This document shows, piece by piece, positions 8,176 to 17,053 of a DNA stretch of 64,000 bases. The notes under the pieces were generated by a model that saw nothing but the letters and a program-made list of their open reading frames with translations, was not told the origin of the DNA and ran no database searches. This DNA comes from Corynebacterium sanguinis (GTDB lineage Bacteria > Actinomycetota > Actinomycetes > Mycobacteriales > Mycobacteriaceae). A program made the position numbers and the translations under genes. The stretch lies in assembly GCF_007641235.1 (NCBI RefSeq), contig NZ_CP038157.1:62001-126000 (forward strand). Reading direction: 5' to 3'. The stretch's first letter is position 1; every line of letters begins with the position of its first letter.

Positions 8176-9345
8176 TTAAGCATCCAGAAGTAGTGCTTCG
8201 CCCTGGCCGCCGCCACCGCACAGGGCGACGCCTGCGCGCGTGGCAGCGCCCGCGGCCAAGCGGTGAGCTGCGTGAACAACAAGGCGCGCGCCCGAGGCCC
8301 CGATCGGGTGGCCCAGCGCGATCGCGCCGCCGTGCGGGTTGACTGTGCCGGAATCCACGCCGAGCTGGCGAGCCGAGTGGACGACGACCGAGGCGAACGC
8401 CTCGTTGATCTCAATGTGGTCGAGGGAGCCGACGTCCCAGCCTTGGCGCTCGAGCGCGACCTGCAGGGCGTTAGCGGGCTGGGCCTGCAGGGAGGCGTCC
8501 GGGCCCGCGATCTGCCCAGGCGCGCGCAGCGTGGCCAGCACGGCCCAGCCGTTGCTCTCGGCGTGTGCGCGCGTGGTGAGGACGACGGCGGCCGCGCCGT
8601 CGGTCAGCGGCGAGGAGTTGCCCGCGGTGATGCCGCCGTTGTCGGCGAAGACGGGGCGCAGCTTGGCCAGGCTCTCCTCGGTCACACCCTCGCGGATGCC
8701 CTCGTCCGTGGAAATCGGCGCCTCGACGAGCTCAGCGGCGAACACGCCGTCGCGCGTCGCGGCGAGCGCGCGCTGGTGCGACAGGGCCGCGACAGCGTCC
8801 TGCTCTTCGCGCGTCGCCGGGAAAACGTCCGCGTAGCGCTCGGTGAGCTGGCCCATGGAAATGCCCAGCCCGGCGTCGCTCAAGCCGTCGTGTTCGACGT
8901 GGTCCAGCACCTCGAAGGAGCCGTACTTCACGCCGCGGCGCGAGCGCGGCAACAGGTGCGGGGCGTTGGACATCGACTCCATGCCGCCCGCCACGACGAC
9001 GTCGGCCTCACCGGAGCGCAAAAGGCGCGCGGCGTCTATCACCGCGGTGAGCCCGGAGAGGCAAACCTTGTTCACGGAAGAGGTGTGCGCCGCCGGGTGG
9101 ATGCCCGCGGCCAGCGCCGCTTGCTTCGCGGGGTTCTGCTTCGCGCCGGCCTGCAGGACCTGGCCGAGGATCACGGCGTCGACCGCGTCGCCGGCGACGT
9201 TCGCGCCGGCCAGCGCGCCGCGGATCGCCAGCGCGCCGAGCTCGGTCGCGGGTTCGGCGGACAGCCCGCCGAGTAGCTTGCCAAACGGGGTGCGCGCAGC
9301 GCCCACAATGACGACATCGGATGCAGTCTTTTCGGTCTCAGTCAT
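8176..9345 (-). CDS. Acetyl-CoA C-acyltransferase (thiolase)
   Basis: Thiolase of 389 residues. The acyl-accepting cysteine is Cys95 in SSVNKVCLSGL, the second signature is NPHGGAIALGHPIGASGAR with the catalytic histidine, and the C-terminal CGGGGQGEAL holds the second cysteine. It is first in the operon, so the promoter should lie just upstream of 9345. In isoleucine degradation it would cleave 2-methylacetoacetyl-CoA to propionyl-CoA and acetyl-CoA. It could also act as an acetoacetyl-CoA thiolase; sequence does not separate these. Confidence 0.92.
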   Translation of the reverse strand: MTETEKTASDVVIVGAARTPFGKLLGGLSAEPATELGALAIRGALAGANVAGDAVDAVILGQVLQAGAKQNPAKQAALAAGIHPAAHTSSVNKVCLSGLTAVIDAARLLRSGEADVVVAGGMESMSNAPHLLPRSRRGVKYGSFEVLDHVEHDGLSDAGLGISMGQLTERYADVFPATREEQDAVAALSHQRALAATRDGVFAAELVEAPISTDEGIREGVTEESLAKLRPVFADNGGITAGNSSPLTDGAAAVVLTTRAHAESNGWAVLATLRAPGQIAGPDASLQAQPANALQVALERQGWDVGSLDHIEINEAFASVVVHSARQLGVDSGTVNPHGGAIALGHPIGASGARLVVHAAHRLAAGAATRAGVALCGGGGQGEALLLDA

Positions 9346-9396
9346 GCGTTTTTACAATCTCCTTGTTTGTCGTGCTAATTGTTTTGCCCATCTTAG

Positions 9397-10263
9397 CTAG
9401 GTCAGGAATTCTATCCACCCATCCCACTCGCGCTGGACCTGCTCCATCCCCGCGAGGTAGTTCGCGTTGAGGCGCTCGAGGCGGCGTTCGGTGGATTCCG
9501 CGCGCATGTCGTCCGGGAAAAGCACGACCGCGCGGCCGTCGCACTCAGCGTCCAGGATCTTCTGTTTCGAGGCGTTGTAGCGCTGCGAGCGCACCTCCAG
9601 CGCCTCGGCGATAGCTGGGGTCTTGCGGAAGAAGCGCCGCACCGCCGACACCTGCGTCATTGGGTTTTTCCAGTAGTCGCGCGGGCGCGTACCCAGCACG
9701 ACGAATTTGTTGTACCCGGCGCGCTGGGCGGCGTCGATAAGCAGGCCCCCGGAGTCGCCCAGCGCGCCGTCGACGTAGGGGGTGTCGTCGATAAGCGTGG
9801 TGGGCATCATTGTCGGAATCGTCGACGAGGCCCGGGTGGCCAGCGACAACAGGCACGGGCTGGCGAGGAAGTCCTCGCGCGTCCACGCCACCGTCTCGCC
9901 CGTGTCCGAGCGCATCGCCTCAATGTGCAGCTCGGTTCCGGAGGCCTCGAACGCGGTGAAGTCGAAGGGCAGGAGGTCCTCGTGGTCGCCGTAGATGAAC
10001 TCGGAGTTGAAGTACCCCTGGCCGCGCACTAGCTTGAGCCACCCGCCGAACTTCGGGTGGTTCGCGAAATCCGTGAAAGCCGCCTTCGCGCGCTCCGCAT
10101 CGAGCGAGGCGTAGTTGCCCGCGTGCACTGAGCCAGCGGAAACCCCGCCGACCCAACCGAAGCGCACGCTTTCCTCAATGAAGCGGACGATCGCCGGGGC
10201 GGTGTAGGAATTGCGCATTCCCCCGCCCTCGACGACGAGCGCGGTGTCGCGGGCATCAATCAC
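9397..10263 (-). CDS. Patatin-like phospholipase family protein, copy 1
   Basis: Serine hydrolase of the bacterial patatin (YjjU-like) group, 288 residues from the GTG at 10263. It shows the oxyanion-hole GGGMR, the nucleophile elbow GVSAGS (G-x-S-x-G) and the catalytic aspartate in YVDGALGDSGG. These enzymes act on lipid acyl esters; the substrate is unknown. GTG at 10263 overlaps the TGA of copy 2 (GTGA) and has GGAGG about 10 bases upstream. This start also makes the copy the same length as its neighbour. A longer in-frame start at 10290 is possible. The two genes are tandem paralogues with matching motifs throughout. Confidence 0.85.
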   Translation of the reverse strand: MIDARDTALVVEGGGMRNSYTAPAIVRFIEESVRFGWVGGVSAGSVHAGNYASLDAERAKAAFTDFANHPKFGGWLKLVRGQGYFNSEFIYGDHEDLLPFDFTAFEASGTELHIEAMRSDTGETVAWTREDFLASPCLLSLATRASSTIPTMMPTTLIDDTPYVDGALGDSGGLLIDAAQRAGYNKFVVLGTRPRDYWKNPMTQVSAVRRFFRKTPAIAEALEVRSQRYNASKQKILDAECDGRAVVLFPDDMRAESTERRLERLNANYLAGMEQVQREWDGWIEFLT

Positions 10264-11123
10264 GATAGAAATTCCCTCCACGCGCCCCACTCGCGCTCGA
10301 CCTGCGCCGTACCGGCGGCATAGTTGTCGCGCAGCTTAGCCACGTTGCGCTCGGTCGATTCGACCATCATCTCCTCCGGGAAGAACACCGCCGCCTTGCC
10401 CGCGGACTCGAGATCGAGCATGCGCTGCTTCGCCTCGTTGTAGAGCTCGGGGCGCGCCAGCACGGCATCAGCGACCGCCGGGTTGCGGCGCAAGAGCTGC
10501 TTGACGACGCCCGGCCGCGACGGCACCTCTTTGACGTACTCGCGCGGGCGGGTGGCCAGCACCAAGAACTTTTCGTACCCGGCGCGCTGGGCGGCGTCGA
10601 TGAGCAGGCCCCCAGACGAGCCCAGCGCCCCGTCAACGTAGGGCACCCCGTCGATCATGGTGACGGGCATGATCAGCGGCAGCGTAGAGGACGCGCGGGT
10701 GGCGACGTTGAGGAGCTGGACCTCGGTGAAATCGGCGCGGTTCCACACCACCGTCTCCCCCGTGTCGGCGCGGGTGGCCTCGATGTGGATCTCCTCTGGC
10801 GTGGAGCGGAAGGTGTCGAAGTCAAAGGGTAGTTCCTCGGCCGAGTCCTCGTAGATGAACTGGCTGTTGAGCAGGCCCTTGCCACGAACGAGAAAACGCA
10901 GGCCCCCGAAGTTGGGGTGGCCCACGAAATCGGTAAACGCCACGCGGGCGCGTTGCGCATCCCGCGAGGCGTAATTGAGGGTGTGCACCGAGCCCGCCGA
11001 GACCCCGCCGACCCACCCGAACTGCACGTTGTTCTCAATAAACTTAACGATGGCGGGTGCGGTATAAGAGTTGCGCATCCCGCCGCCTTCGATGATCAGT
11101 GCGGTGTCACGGGCGTCAATCAT
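10260..11123 (-). CDS. Patatin-like phospholipase family protein, copy 2
   Basis: Paralogue of the next gene downstream, 287 residues from the ATG at 11123 (a GTG two codons upstream is an alternative). The same catalytic parts are present: GGGMRNSYTAP, GGVSAGSVH with the nucleophilic serine, and the dyad aspartate in YVDGALGSSGG. Both proteins begin with IDARDTAL and end with a motif of the form QVEREWGAW, so the duplication covers the whole gene. Translation of copy 1 is coupled to this gene by a 4-base overlap. It lies 14 bases downstream of an SDR gene on the same strand, which suggests a three-gene unit. No signal peptide is visible. Confidence 0.85.
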   Translation of the reverse strand: MIDARDTALIIEGGGMRNSYTAPAIVKFIENNVQFGWVGGVSAGSVHTLNYASRDAQRARVAFTDFVGHPNFGGLRFLVRGKGLLNSQFIYEDSAEELPFDFDTFRSTPEEIHIEATRADTGETVVWNRADFTEVQLLNVATRASSTLPLIMPVTMIDGVPYVDGALGSSGGLLIDAAQRAGYEKFLVLATRPREYVKEVPSRPGVVKQLLRRNPAVADAVLARPELYNEAKQRMLDLESAGKAAVFFPEEMMVESTERNVAKLRDNYAAGTAQVEREWGAWREFLS

Positions 11124-11137
11124 GCCCACCAGCTTAC

Positions 11138-12022
11138 TTACGGGGTCAGGGCTCCGCCTGTCACGGCGAGCGTCTCACCCGAGACGTAGGAGGCGTCCTC
11201 GGAGGCGAGGAACACGTACGCACCGGCGAGCTCGGCGGGCTGGCCAGCGCGGCCCATCTCGGAGTCCTGGCCGAACTGCACCAGCTTCTCCATCGGCTGG
11301 CCGTGCGAGGGCTGCAGCGGGGTCCAGATCGGGCCCGGGGCGACAGCGTTGACGCGGATGCCCTTGTCCGCCAGAAGCGCCATGGACATGCCCTTGGACA
11401 TGTTGTTCATCGCGGCCTTGGTCACCGCGTAGTGCACCAGGGTGTCCGAGGGGTCGTAGGCCTGGATCGAGCTGGAGAAGATAATCGAGCTGCCCGGCTC
11501 CATGTGCGGCACGGCCGCCTGCGCTAGGTAGAAGGGGGCGTAGATGTTGGTCTTCATCGTTAAGTCCCACTCCTCTTCCGAGATGTCGAGGAAGTGGTCG
11601 TGCGCGATCTGGCGCCCGGCGTTGTTGACCAAGATGTCGATACCGCCCAGGCCCTTGACCGCCGCGTCAACGGTGTCGAAACAGGCCTGGCGGGTTTCCA
11701 GGTTGCCCGGGATGGCGACGGCCGTGCGCCCGGCGTCCTCGATCAGGCCGACGATGACCTTGGCGTCCTCTTCCTCCTCGGGCAGGTAGGCGATGGCCAC
11801 GTCCGCGCCCTCACGGGCGTAAGCGATAGCTACGGCCGCTCCGATACCGGAGTCGCCGCCGGTGATCAGCGCCTTGCGGCCGGTGAGCTTGCCGGAGCCC
11901 GTGTAGGACTCCTCGCCTCGGTCGGCAACCGGCACCATGTCCGCGTCAAGACCCGGGTTGTCCTGGGTTTGCGCGGGCGGGGAAATAACGGGGTACTTCT
12001 TGCGGGGATCAATCAGTGTCAT
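11138..12022 (-). CDS. SDR family oxidoreductase, general-stress-protein-39/YghA type
   Basis: Short-chain dehydrogenase of 294 residues with an N-terminal extension of about 45 residues before the Rossmann fold, as in the YghA/GSP39 group. The cofactor motif is TGGDSGIG, followed by NNAGRQ and the catalytic Ser (FSSSIQAY) and YAVTK. The C-terminal SYVSGETLAVTGG is also typical. Members are NADP-dependent reductases of aldehydes or ketones and are often stress-induced. It is upstream of the two patatin genes and downstream of yihY on the same strand, with a 28-base gap. Confidence 0.88.
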   Translation of the reverse strand: MTLIDPRKKYPVISPPAQTQDNPGLDADMVPVADRGEESYTGSGKLTGRKALITGGDSGIGAAVAIAYAREGADVAIAYLPEEEEDAKVIVGLIEDAGRTAVAIPGNLETRQACFDTVDAAVKGLGGIDILVNNAGRQIAHDHFLDISEEEWDLTMKTNIYAPFYLAQAAVPHMEPGSSIIFSSSIQAYDPSDTLVHYAVTKAAMNNMSKGMSMALLADKGIRVNAVAPGPIWTPLQPSHGQPMEKLVQFGQDSEMGRAGQPAELAGAYVFLASEDASYVSGETLAVTGGALTP

Positions 12023-12050
12023 GGACCCGAGGTTACCCGTAAGTGCGCAC

Positions 12051-13193
12051 TTATGCGTTTCGCCCTTTGATCTCGCGAGCGGAGCGATCCGCCCAGCGCT
12101 GCTGCTGGAGGCGGAACTTCACCGCGTCCATCGCCCGCGGCTGCGCCTGGATGTGGTGTTCCGAGTCCAGGCCCATCTGCAGCTCCTTCGCGCGCAGCAC
12201 TTCGGCGTCGATTTTCAGGCCCAGCAGCAGCACGATGTTCATCGCCCACAACACGACGAGCAGCGCCAGGATGATGCCGAACGCACCGTAGGCGCTGCGC
12301 ACGCCAATCGTGGAAAGGTAGAGCCCGAATAGCGCCCACACGACGCCGATGACCAGCAGCGCGAAGAAAGATCCGAGGGTCAGAAGCCGGAAGCGCCCCG
12401 GGCGCACGTTGGGCGCGAAGTAGTACAGCAGCGCCACAAGCAGCACGGAGACAGCGATCATGACGGGGATGCGGACCCAGCGCCACACCGGCAGGAAGAT
12501 CTGGGTGAGGTACTCCACCGTCTCGGTCAGTCCCAGTGGCTCGGCAAGAGGTCTCAGCACCCCAGTGACCAGCGATTCTTGCAGCAGCGACGCGAAGATC
12601 AAGACAACAGCGCCGGCGACGAGCACGATGGTTAAAAGCCACATCGTCAGCCAGATCACCGGGAGCCTGCGGCCCTCCGCGCGGCCGTAGATCACGTTCG
12701 CGTTGCGCGAAAACGAGCGCACGTACGCCGAGGCGGAAAGCAGCGAGACCAGCACCGACACCACCAGAGCCACAGTGCTTTGCGACGGGCTGCCCACCAC
12801 AGACTGCAAAAACTCCAGCGCATCACCACGCAGCTCCTCCGGCACATGCGTGGAGACGAACTCGGCCAGCAGCTCAGCCACTGCCTCCTGGTCACGCGGC
12901 AGCAGCAGAATCGCGATGGAATACAGCGCCAGCACCGTCGGCGCAAGCGACAGCACGGCGTAGTAGGTCAGCGCGGCTGCGCGATCGACCATCGCATCCA
13001 TGCCGAAGTCCATCACAACCCGCTTGCCCACCAGCTTCCAACCCTGGGCGTTAAGCCGGTTGTTGCGGAGCTGAAGCGGGTTGTCGCGGCGGTGCGGCGG
13101 GGCGACGACTTCGACCTCGCCTGGGCCATAGGGCATGACCAAATCCGCACGGTGCGCTGCGACGTCATGCTCAGGGTGCTCAGGCTGGGTCAT
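12051..13193 (-). CDS. YihY/virulence factor BrkB family membrane protein
   Basis: Integral membrane protein of 380 residues with about six hydrophobic segments between residues 75 and 320. The conserved N-terminal part RAAALTYYAVLSLAPTVLAL is diagnostic of the YihY/BrkB family, once misnamed RNase BN. The cytoplasmic N-terminal stretch (about 65 residues) is acidic and histidine-rich and the C-terminal tail is basic. The molecular function is not settled; transport or envelope roles have been proposed. Its start overlaps the DUF2200 gene by 14 bases, suggesting coupling. Confidence 0.88.
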   Translation of the reverse strand: MTQPEHPEHDVAAHRADLVMPYGPGEVEVVAPPHRRDNPLQLRNNRLNAQGWKLVGKRVVMDFGMDAMVDRAAALTYYAVLSLAPTVLALYSIAILLLPRDQEAVAELLAEFVSTHVPEELRGDALEFLQSVVGSPSQSTVALVVSVLVSLLSASAYVRSFSRNANVIYGRAEGRRLPVIWLTMWLLTIVLVAGAVVLIFASLLQESLVTGVLRPLAEPLGLTETVEYLTQIFLPVWRWVRIPVMIAVSVLLVALLYYFAPNVRPGRFRLLTLGSFFALLVIGVVWALFGLYLSTIGVRSAYGAFGIILALLVVLWAMNIVLLLGLKIDAEVLRAKELQMGLDSEHHIQAQPRAMDAVKFRLQQQRWADRSAREIKGRNA

Positions 13194-13551
13194 TTCGGGG
13201 CATCCTCGTTATCGATTCGATTTTCTTGCCGCGGGCCAGCTCGTCGACGATCTTGTCCATCTGCCGGATCCGGCGCATGAGCTCGTCGTCAATCTCCTCG
13301 ACCCGCACCCCGCAGACGACGCCGGTGATCAGGTCAGCATGCGGGTTCAGCGCTGGGGCGTCGGCGAAGAACTCCCGCAGGTCCGCCCCACTGGCAGCCG
13401 CGGCGTGGAGGCTTGCGGGCGAGTGGCCAGTGAGCCACGTGAGAATGTGGTCGAGCTCGTCAACAGCTTTACCCTTGCGCTCAACCTTGGCAACGTAGAG
13501 GTCGTAAATCTTGCCGAAGGGGTAGGCAAAGACACGCTCGAGGTTGTTCAT
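13180..13551 (-). CDS. DUF2200 family protein
   Basis: Small soluble protein of 123 residues that I recognise as DUF2200 from the FGKIYDLYVAKVERKGK start, the LTWLTGHS core and the ICGVRVEEIDDELMRRIRQMDKIVDELARGK-like C-terminal helix. The family fits a compact alpha-helical protein with no known activity. The start is ATG with the gene divergent from the hypothetical gene at 13585. It precedes yihY with a 14-base overlap. Confidence 0.75.
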   Translation of the reverse strand: MNNLERVFAYPFGKIYDLYVAKVERKGKAVDELDHILTWLTGHSPASLHAAAASGADLREFFADAPALNPHADLITGVVCGVRVEEIDDELMRRIRQMDKIVDELARGKKIESITRMPRNDPA

Positions 13552-13584
13552 GACTGCCCAGGGTAGTTCCTCTAGGCTGCGGCC

Positions 13585-13998
13585 ATGGGATTGATCGATT
13601 CTTTGCGCGCCTTGTTCGGTGCTGTGGCCGAAACCCCGCTGGTGGACTACCCCGCCGCGCCTGCCGAGCTCGCCGTCTCGACGCTCGAGGTGCGCACGTT
13701 GAACCTCTCGCCCGATACGGACGAGAAGCTAGTCGTGCTCACCCTTCCTTCAGGGGTGGCCGAGCGCGTCGCCGGTATGGATACGGCGCTGCGGGTCGTG
13801 CCGGAGGCTGGCCGGGCGGTCACCTTTGTGCGGGTAGGCTTTGACGCCGACCCGGCGCTGGACCCGAAGCTGGGGTGGATCATCCCCGTGACCGAGGCCA
13901 CCGCCGCCGAGCTGCGCGCCCTGCCGGAAGGGCCCGGCGAGCACGAGCTGACAAGCATCCACCTCGCGATCGTCGTGGAAGACGCCGCGGGAGCTTAG
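13585..13998 (+). CDS. Hypothetical protein
   Basis: Protein of 137 residues that I do not recognise. It is acidic overall, has no signal peptide or membrane segment, and reads as alternating beta strands (for example VLTLPSGVAERVAG and AVTFVRVGFDADP) ending in an acidic, proline-containing tail. Codon use matches its neighbours. It is a single gene divergent from the DUF2200 gene and convergent with the FAD dehydrogenase, sharing 4 bases at the stop codons. Confidence 0.6.
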   Translation: MGLIDSLRALFGAVAETPLVDYPAAPAELAVSTLEVRTLNLSPDTDEKLVVLTLPSGVAERVAGMDTALRVVPEAGRAVTFVRVGFDADPALDPKLGWIIPVTEATAAELRALPEGPGEHELTSIHLAIVVEDAAGA

Positions 13999-15692
13999 GC
14001 GCGCCCGAGCGCCTCGCCGACGCGCTTGCCCGAGTGGATGCAGCCACCCAGGAAGGTGCCCTCGAGCGCGTTCTTGCCGTGCATTCCGCCGCCGCCGAAG
14101 CCGGCGACCTCACCACAGGCGAAGAGGCCATCGAAGACCGAGCCGTCGGCGTGAAGCGCGCGGCCCGACAGGTCCGTCTCGATGCCGCCGAGCGTCTTGC
14201 GCGTCAGCACGTGGAGGCGGACGGCGATCAAGGGGCCCTTCTTCTCGTCCAGGATGCGGTGCGGCGGGTGGACACGCACGATCTTGTCGCCGAGGAACTG
14301 GCGCGCCATGCGGATGTAGTTGACCTGGATGTCCTTGGAGAAGGCGTTGGAGAGCTGGGCGTCGCGCTCGAGCAGCTGGCGTTCGACAAACTCGGCGTCG
14401 ATCTCGACGTCGCCAAGCTCGTTCATGCCCTTGACCAGGTCCTCGACCGTGTCCGCGGTGACCCAGTCTACGCCGTTCTTGTGGAACGCCTCGATCGCCA
14501 TGGGCGTGCCGGGGCCGATCTTGCCCAGCAGCTTCTTAATCTCCTTGTCCGTCAGGTCAGGGTTCTGCTCCGAACCGGAGAAGATGAACTCCTTATCTGC
14601 GATTGCCTGGTTGAGGATGAACCAGGAGTAGCCGTGGCCGGTGCGGCCGATGTGCGCGAGCGCGGCGAGGTTGTCGGAGCCCGGGAACAGGTGCGTCGGC
14701 AGGCGCTTGCCCTCGGCGTCCATCCAGATCGCGGACGGGCCGGGGATGATGCGGATGCCGTGGTTCGGCCAGATCGGATCCCAGTTGATCATGCCCTCCG
14801 GGTAGTGCCACATGCGGTCGGTGTTGACCAGGTTGGCGCCGGCTTTCTTGGCGATGTCGATGCCGCGCCCGTCGACGTACGCCGGCACGCCCGTGACCAT
14901 GTACTCGGGGCAGGGGCCCCAGCGATCATCCGGCCACATCGCGCGTACCTTATCCAGATTGCCACCGATGCCGCCGGTGGCGATGACGACTGCCGCGCCG
15001 CGGATCTCGAACGCGTCGCCCTCCTGCTTGTTGGAGGCGGCTCCGCGCACGGCGGGGTCGTCGTCAAGCACGATGCCCGTCACGCCTACGGCGCGCCCGG
15101 ATTCGACGATGACGTCGTCAACGCGGTGGCGGAAGCGGAATTCCACCTTGCCCTGCTTCTCCGCCTCCAGCAACGGCTCGCGGAAGACGCGCACAACCTC
15201 GGGGCCGGTGCCCCAGGTGACGTGGAAGCGCGGCACGGAGTTGCCGTGGCCGGAGGCGTCGCCGGAGCCGCGCTCGGCCCAGCCGATCGTCGGCAGCACG
15301 CGCAGGCCCAAGTTCTTCAGGTAGGAGTGCATGTCGTGGGCGGCGAAGCGGACGAACTCGCGGCCCCACTGGCGCGGCCACTTGTCGTTGTCGGACGCGT
15401 CGTAGTCCGCTGAATTCTCCCAGTCCATCCAGGCGAGGTCCTCGAAGTCGTTGACCCGCATCATCTTCTGCTCCGGGGAGCCGACCATGAACAGGCCGCC
15501 GAGGGACCAGAACGCCTGGCCGCCGAGGTTCTCTCGGCTTTCTTGATCCACGAAGATGACGTGGCGGCCGGCTTTGCTGGCCTCAAAGCCGGCGACGAGG
15601 CCGGCGAGCCCCGTGCCGACGATGATGACCGGAGTATCAGTGTTGTGTGGTGCGCGTGCGCCGTCAGAATTCATAAGAGGAACCATACTCAC
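13995..15692 (-). CDS. FAD-binding dehydrogenase (fumarate reductase/ketosteroid dehydrogenase fold)
   Basis: Flavoprotein of about 565 residues. The N-terminal dinucleotide-binding motif is VGTGLAGLVAGFEASKAG, followed by NLGGQAFWSLGG (substrate-domain entrance), VVIATGGIGGN in the middle, and a C-terminal FAD-binding signature CGEVAGFGGGGMHGKNALEGTFLGG. This layout fits the succinate dehydrogenase/fumarate reductase flavoprotein superfamily, in the branch often annotated as 3-ketosteroid delta-1-dehydrogenase-like. The substrate is unknown. The start is uncertain: GTG 15692, ATG 15686 and ATG 15674 are all in frame and none has a good ribosome binding site. It is divergent from sqdB with an 18-bp palindrome between them. 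Confidence 0.8.
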   Translation of the reverse strand: MSMVPLMNSDGARAPHNTDTPVIIVGTGLAGLVAGFEASKAGRHVIFVDQESRENLGGQAFWSLGGLFMVGSPEQKMMRVNDFEDLAWMDWENSADYDASDNDKWPRQWGREFVRFAAHDMHSYLKNLGLRVLPTIGWAERGSGDASGHGNSVPRFHVTWGTGPEVVRVFREPLLEAEKQGKVEFRFRHRVDDVIVESGRAVGVTGIVLDDDPAVRGAASNKQEGDAFEIRGAAVVIATGGIGGNLDKVRAMWPDDRWGPCPEYMVTGVPAYVDGRGIDIAKKAGANLVNTDRMWHYPEGMINWDPIWPNHGIRIIPGPSAIWMDAEGKRLPTHLFPGSDNLAALAHIGRTGHGYSWFILNQAIADKEFIFSGSEQNPDLTDKEIKKLLGKIGPGTPMAIEAFHKNGVDWVTADTVEDLVKGMNELGDVEIDAEFVERQLLERDAQLSNAFSKDIQVNYIRMARQFLGDKIVRVHPPHRILDEKKGPLIAVRLHVLTRKTLGGIETDLSGRALHADGSVFDGLFACGEVAGFGGGGMHGKNALEGTFLGGCIHSGKRVGEALGRA

Positions 15693-15713
15693 ATGATGCG
15701 ACTATCGCGTTAG

Positions 15714-15731
15714 ATTTTTCGTCCGAAAAAT
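15714..15731. promoter_or_regulatory. 18-bp palindrome ATTTTTCG-TC-CGAAAAAT, candidate operator
   Basis: Perfect 8-bp inverted repeat around a 2-base centre in the divergent region between the FAD dehydrogenase and sqdB. Its distance, 21 bases from the start of the dehydrogenase, would block or overlap its promoter. A second, imperfect inverted pair (CGTTCAC near 15733 and GTGAACG near 15790) lies closer to sqdB. The A/T-rich arms are unusual for this genome. The binding protein is unknown. Confidence 0.45.
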
Positions 15732-15856
15732 GTCACCTGACGTTCACCTGCTTCCACTCAGCAACGCTTAAGAATCACAGGTAACGTGAACGAGAAGCCC
15801 GCGCCCCGTGCCGGGCAGTTTAATGCTTAATGCGTGAAGTAGAAAGGTTGCCAAAA

Positions 15857-17053
15857 GTGAAGATTGCGATTCTGGGCGGAGACGGATTCTGTGGCTGGCC
15901 CGCGTCCCTCCACCTCTCTGACCTCGGTCACGACGTGATCATCGTGGACAACCTCTCACGGCGCCGCATCGATGAGGAGCTCGGCGCAGAGTCTTTGACC
16001 CCCATTGCGTCTATCGACGAGCGCCTTGCTGCGTGGAAGGAGGTATCCGGCAAGGAGATCGGCTTCCGCAACATCGACGTCGCCCAGGACTACGAGGGTC
16101 TGTTCGACTTCATCCAGGAGTTCAAGCCGGACGCCGTAGTGCACTTCGCCGAGCAGCGCGCCGCGCCGTACTCGATGAAAAACCCGCGCACGAAGCGCTA
16201 CACCATTGACAACAACGTCAATGCCACGCACAACCTGCTCGTAGCCATCGTCGAATCCGGCCTGGACATCCACGTTGTCCACCTCGGCACGATGGGTGTC
16301 TACGGCTACGGCACCGCCGGGATGAAGATCCCGGAGGGCTACCTCGACATCAAGGTCGATACCGACGAGGGCACCACCGTTGAACAGCAGATTCTCTACC
16401 CCACCAACCCGGGGTCGGTCTACCACCTGACCAAGGTGCTGGACCAGAACCTGTTCGCGTACTTTGCCAAGAACGACGAGCTGCGCATCACCGACCTGCA
16501 CCAGGGCATCATCTGGGGCACCCACACCCCGCAGACCGAGCGCGACGAGCGACTAATTAACCGCTTCGACTACGACGGCGATTACGGCACAGTGCTCAAC
16601 CGCTTCCTCATGCAGGCGGCGATTGGCTACCCGCTGACCGTTCACGGCACGGGTGGGCAGACCCGCGGCTTCATCCACATCCGCGACATGGTCAAGTGCA
16701 TCGAGATCGCCCTGGAGAACCCGCCGGCGCGCGGCGAGCGGGTGTTGATCCTGAACCAGATGACGGAAACCCACCGCGTTCGCGAGCTCGCGGAGCTGGT
16801 TTCGCGCCTGTCCGGCACCGAGTTCGCGCTGGTGCCCAACCCGCGCAAGGAGGCCGACGAGAACGAGCTGCACGTCACGAACGACACCTTCCTCGACCTC
16901 GGCCTGAAGCCGACAAAGCTGGAGGAGGGCCTGCTGCAGGAGGTCGAGGACGTGGCCAAGCACTACGCGCACCGCGTGGACCGCACGAAGATCCCGGCGC
17001 GCTCGCTGTGGACCCGCAACCAGTCTGAGGGCGTCCCCAGCGGCGAGAAGTAG
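15857..17053 (+). CDS. sqdB: UDP-sulfoquinovose synthase
   Basis: NAD-dependent enzyme of the extended SDR fold that makes UDP-sulfoquinovose from UDP-glucose and sulfite, the head-group donor of the sulfolipid SQDG. Similarity to plant SQD1 runs through the whole protein: GGDGFCGW (residues 7-14), ESLTPIASI, HFAEQRAAPYSM with Arg101, LGTMGVYG with Thr145, and YHLTK with Tyr189 and Lys193 as the SDR pair. ELGAESLTPIAS, NRFDYDGDYGTVLNRF and GKGGQTRG-like GTGGQTRGFIHIRD are sulfolipid-synthase features not seen in GalE. I choose GTG 15857 (398 residues) because AGAAAGG lies 9 bases upstream; ATG 15830 is in frame without a ribosome binding site. The stop directly abuts the next ATG. Confidence 0.85.
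   Translation: MKIAILGGDGFCGWPASLHLSDLGHDVIIVDNLSRRRIDEELGAESLTPIASIDERLAAWKEVSGKEIGFRNIDVAQDYEGLFDFIQEFKPDAVVHFAEQRAAPYSMKNPRTKRYTIDNNVNATHNLLVAIVESGLDIHVVHLGTMGVYGYGTAGMKIPEGYLDIKVDTDEGTTVEQQILYPTNPGSVYHLTKVLDQNLFAYFAKNDELRITDLHQGIIWGTHTPQTERDERLINRFDYDGDYGTVLNRFLMQAAIGYPLTVHGTGGQTRGFIHIRDMVKCIEIALENPPARGERVLILNQMTETHRVRELAELVSRLSGTEFALVPNPRKEADENELHVTNDTFLDLGLKPTKLEEGLLQEVEDVAKHYAHRVDRTKIPARSLWTRNQSEGVPSGEK

Noticed and set aside
13875..15413. Long plus-strand open frame opposite the FAD dehydrogenase
   Set aside because: High-GC shadow frame; the minus strand encodes a complete flavoprotein with all motifs.
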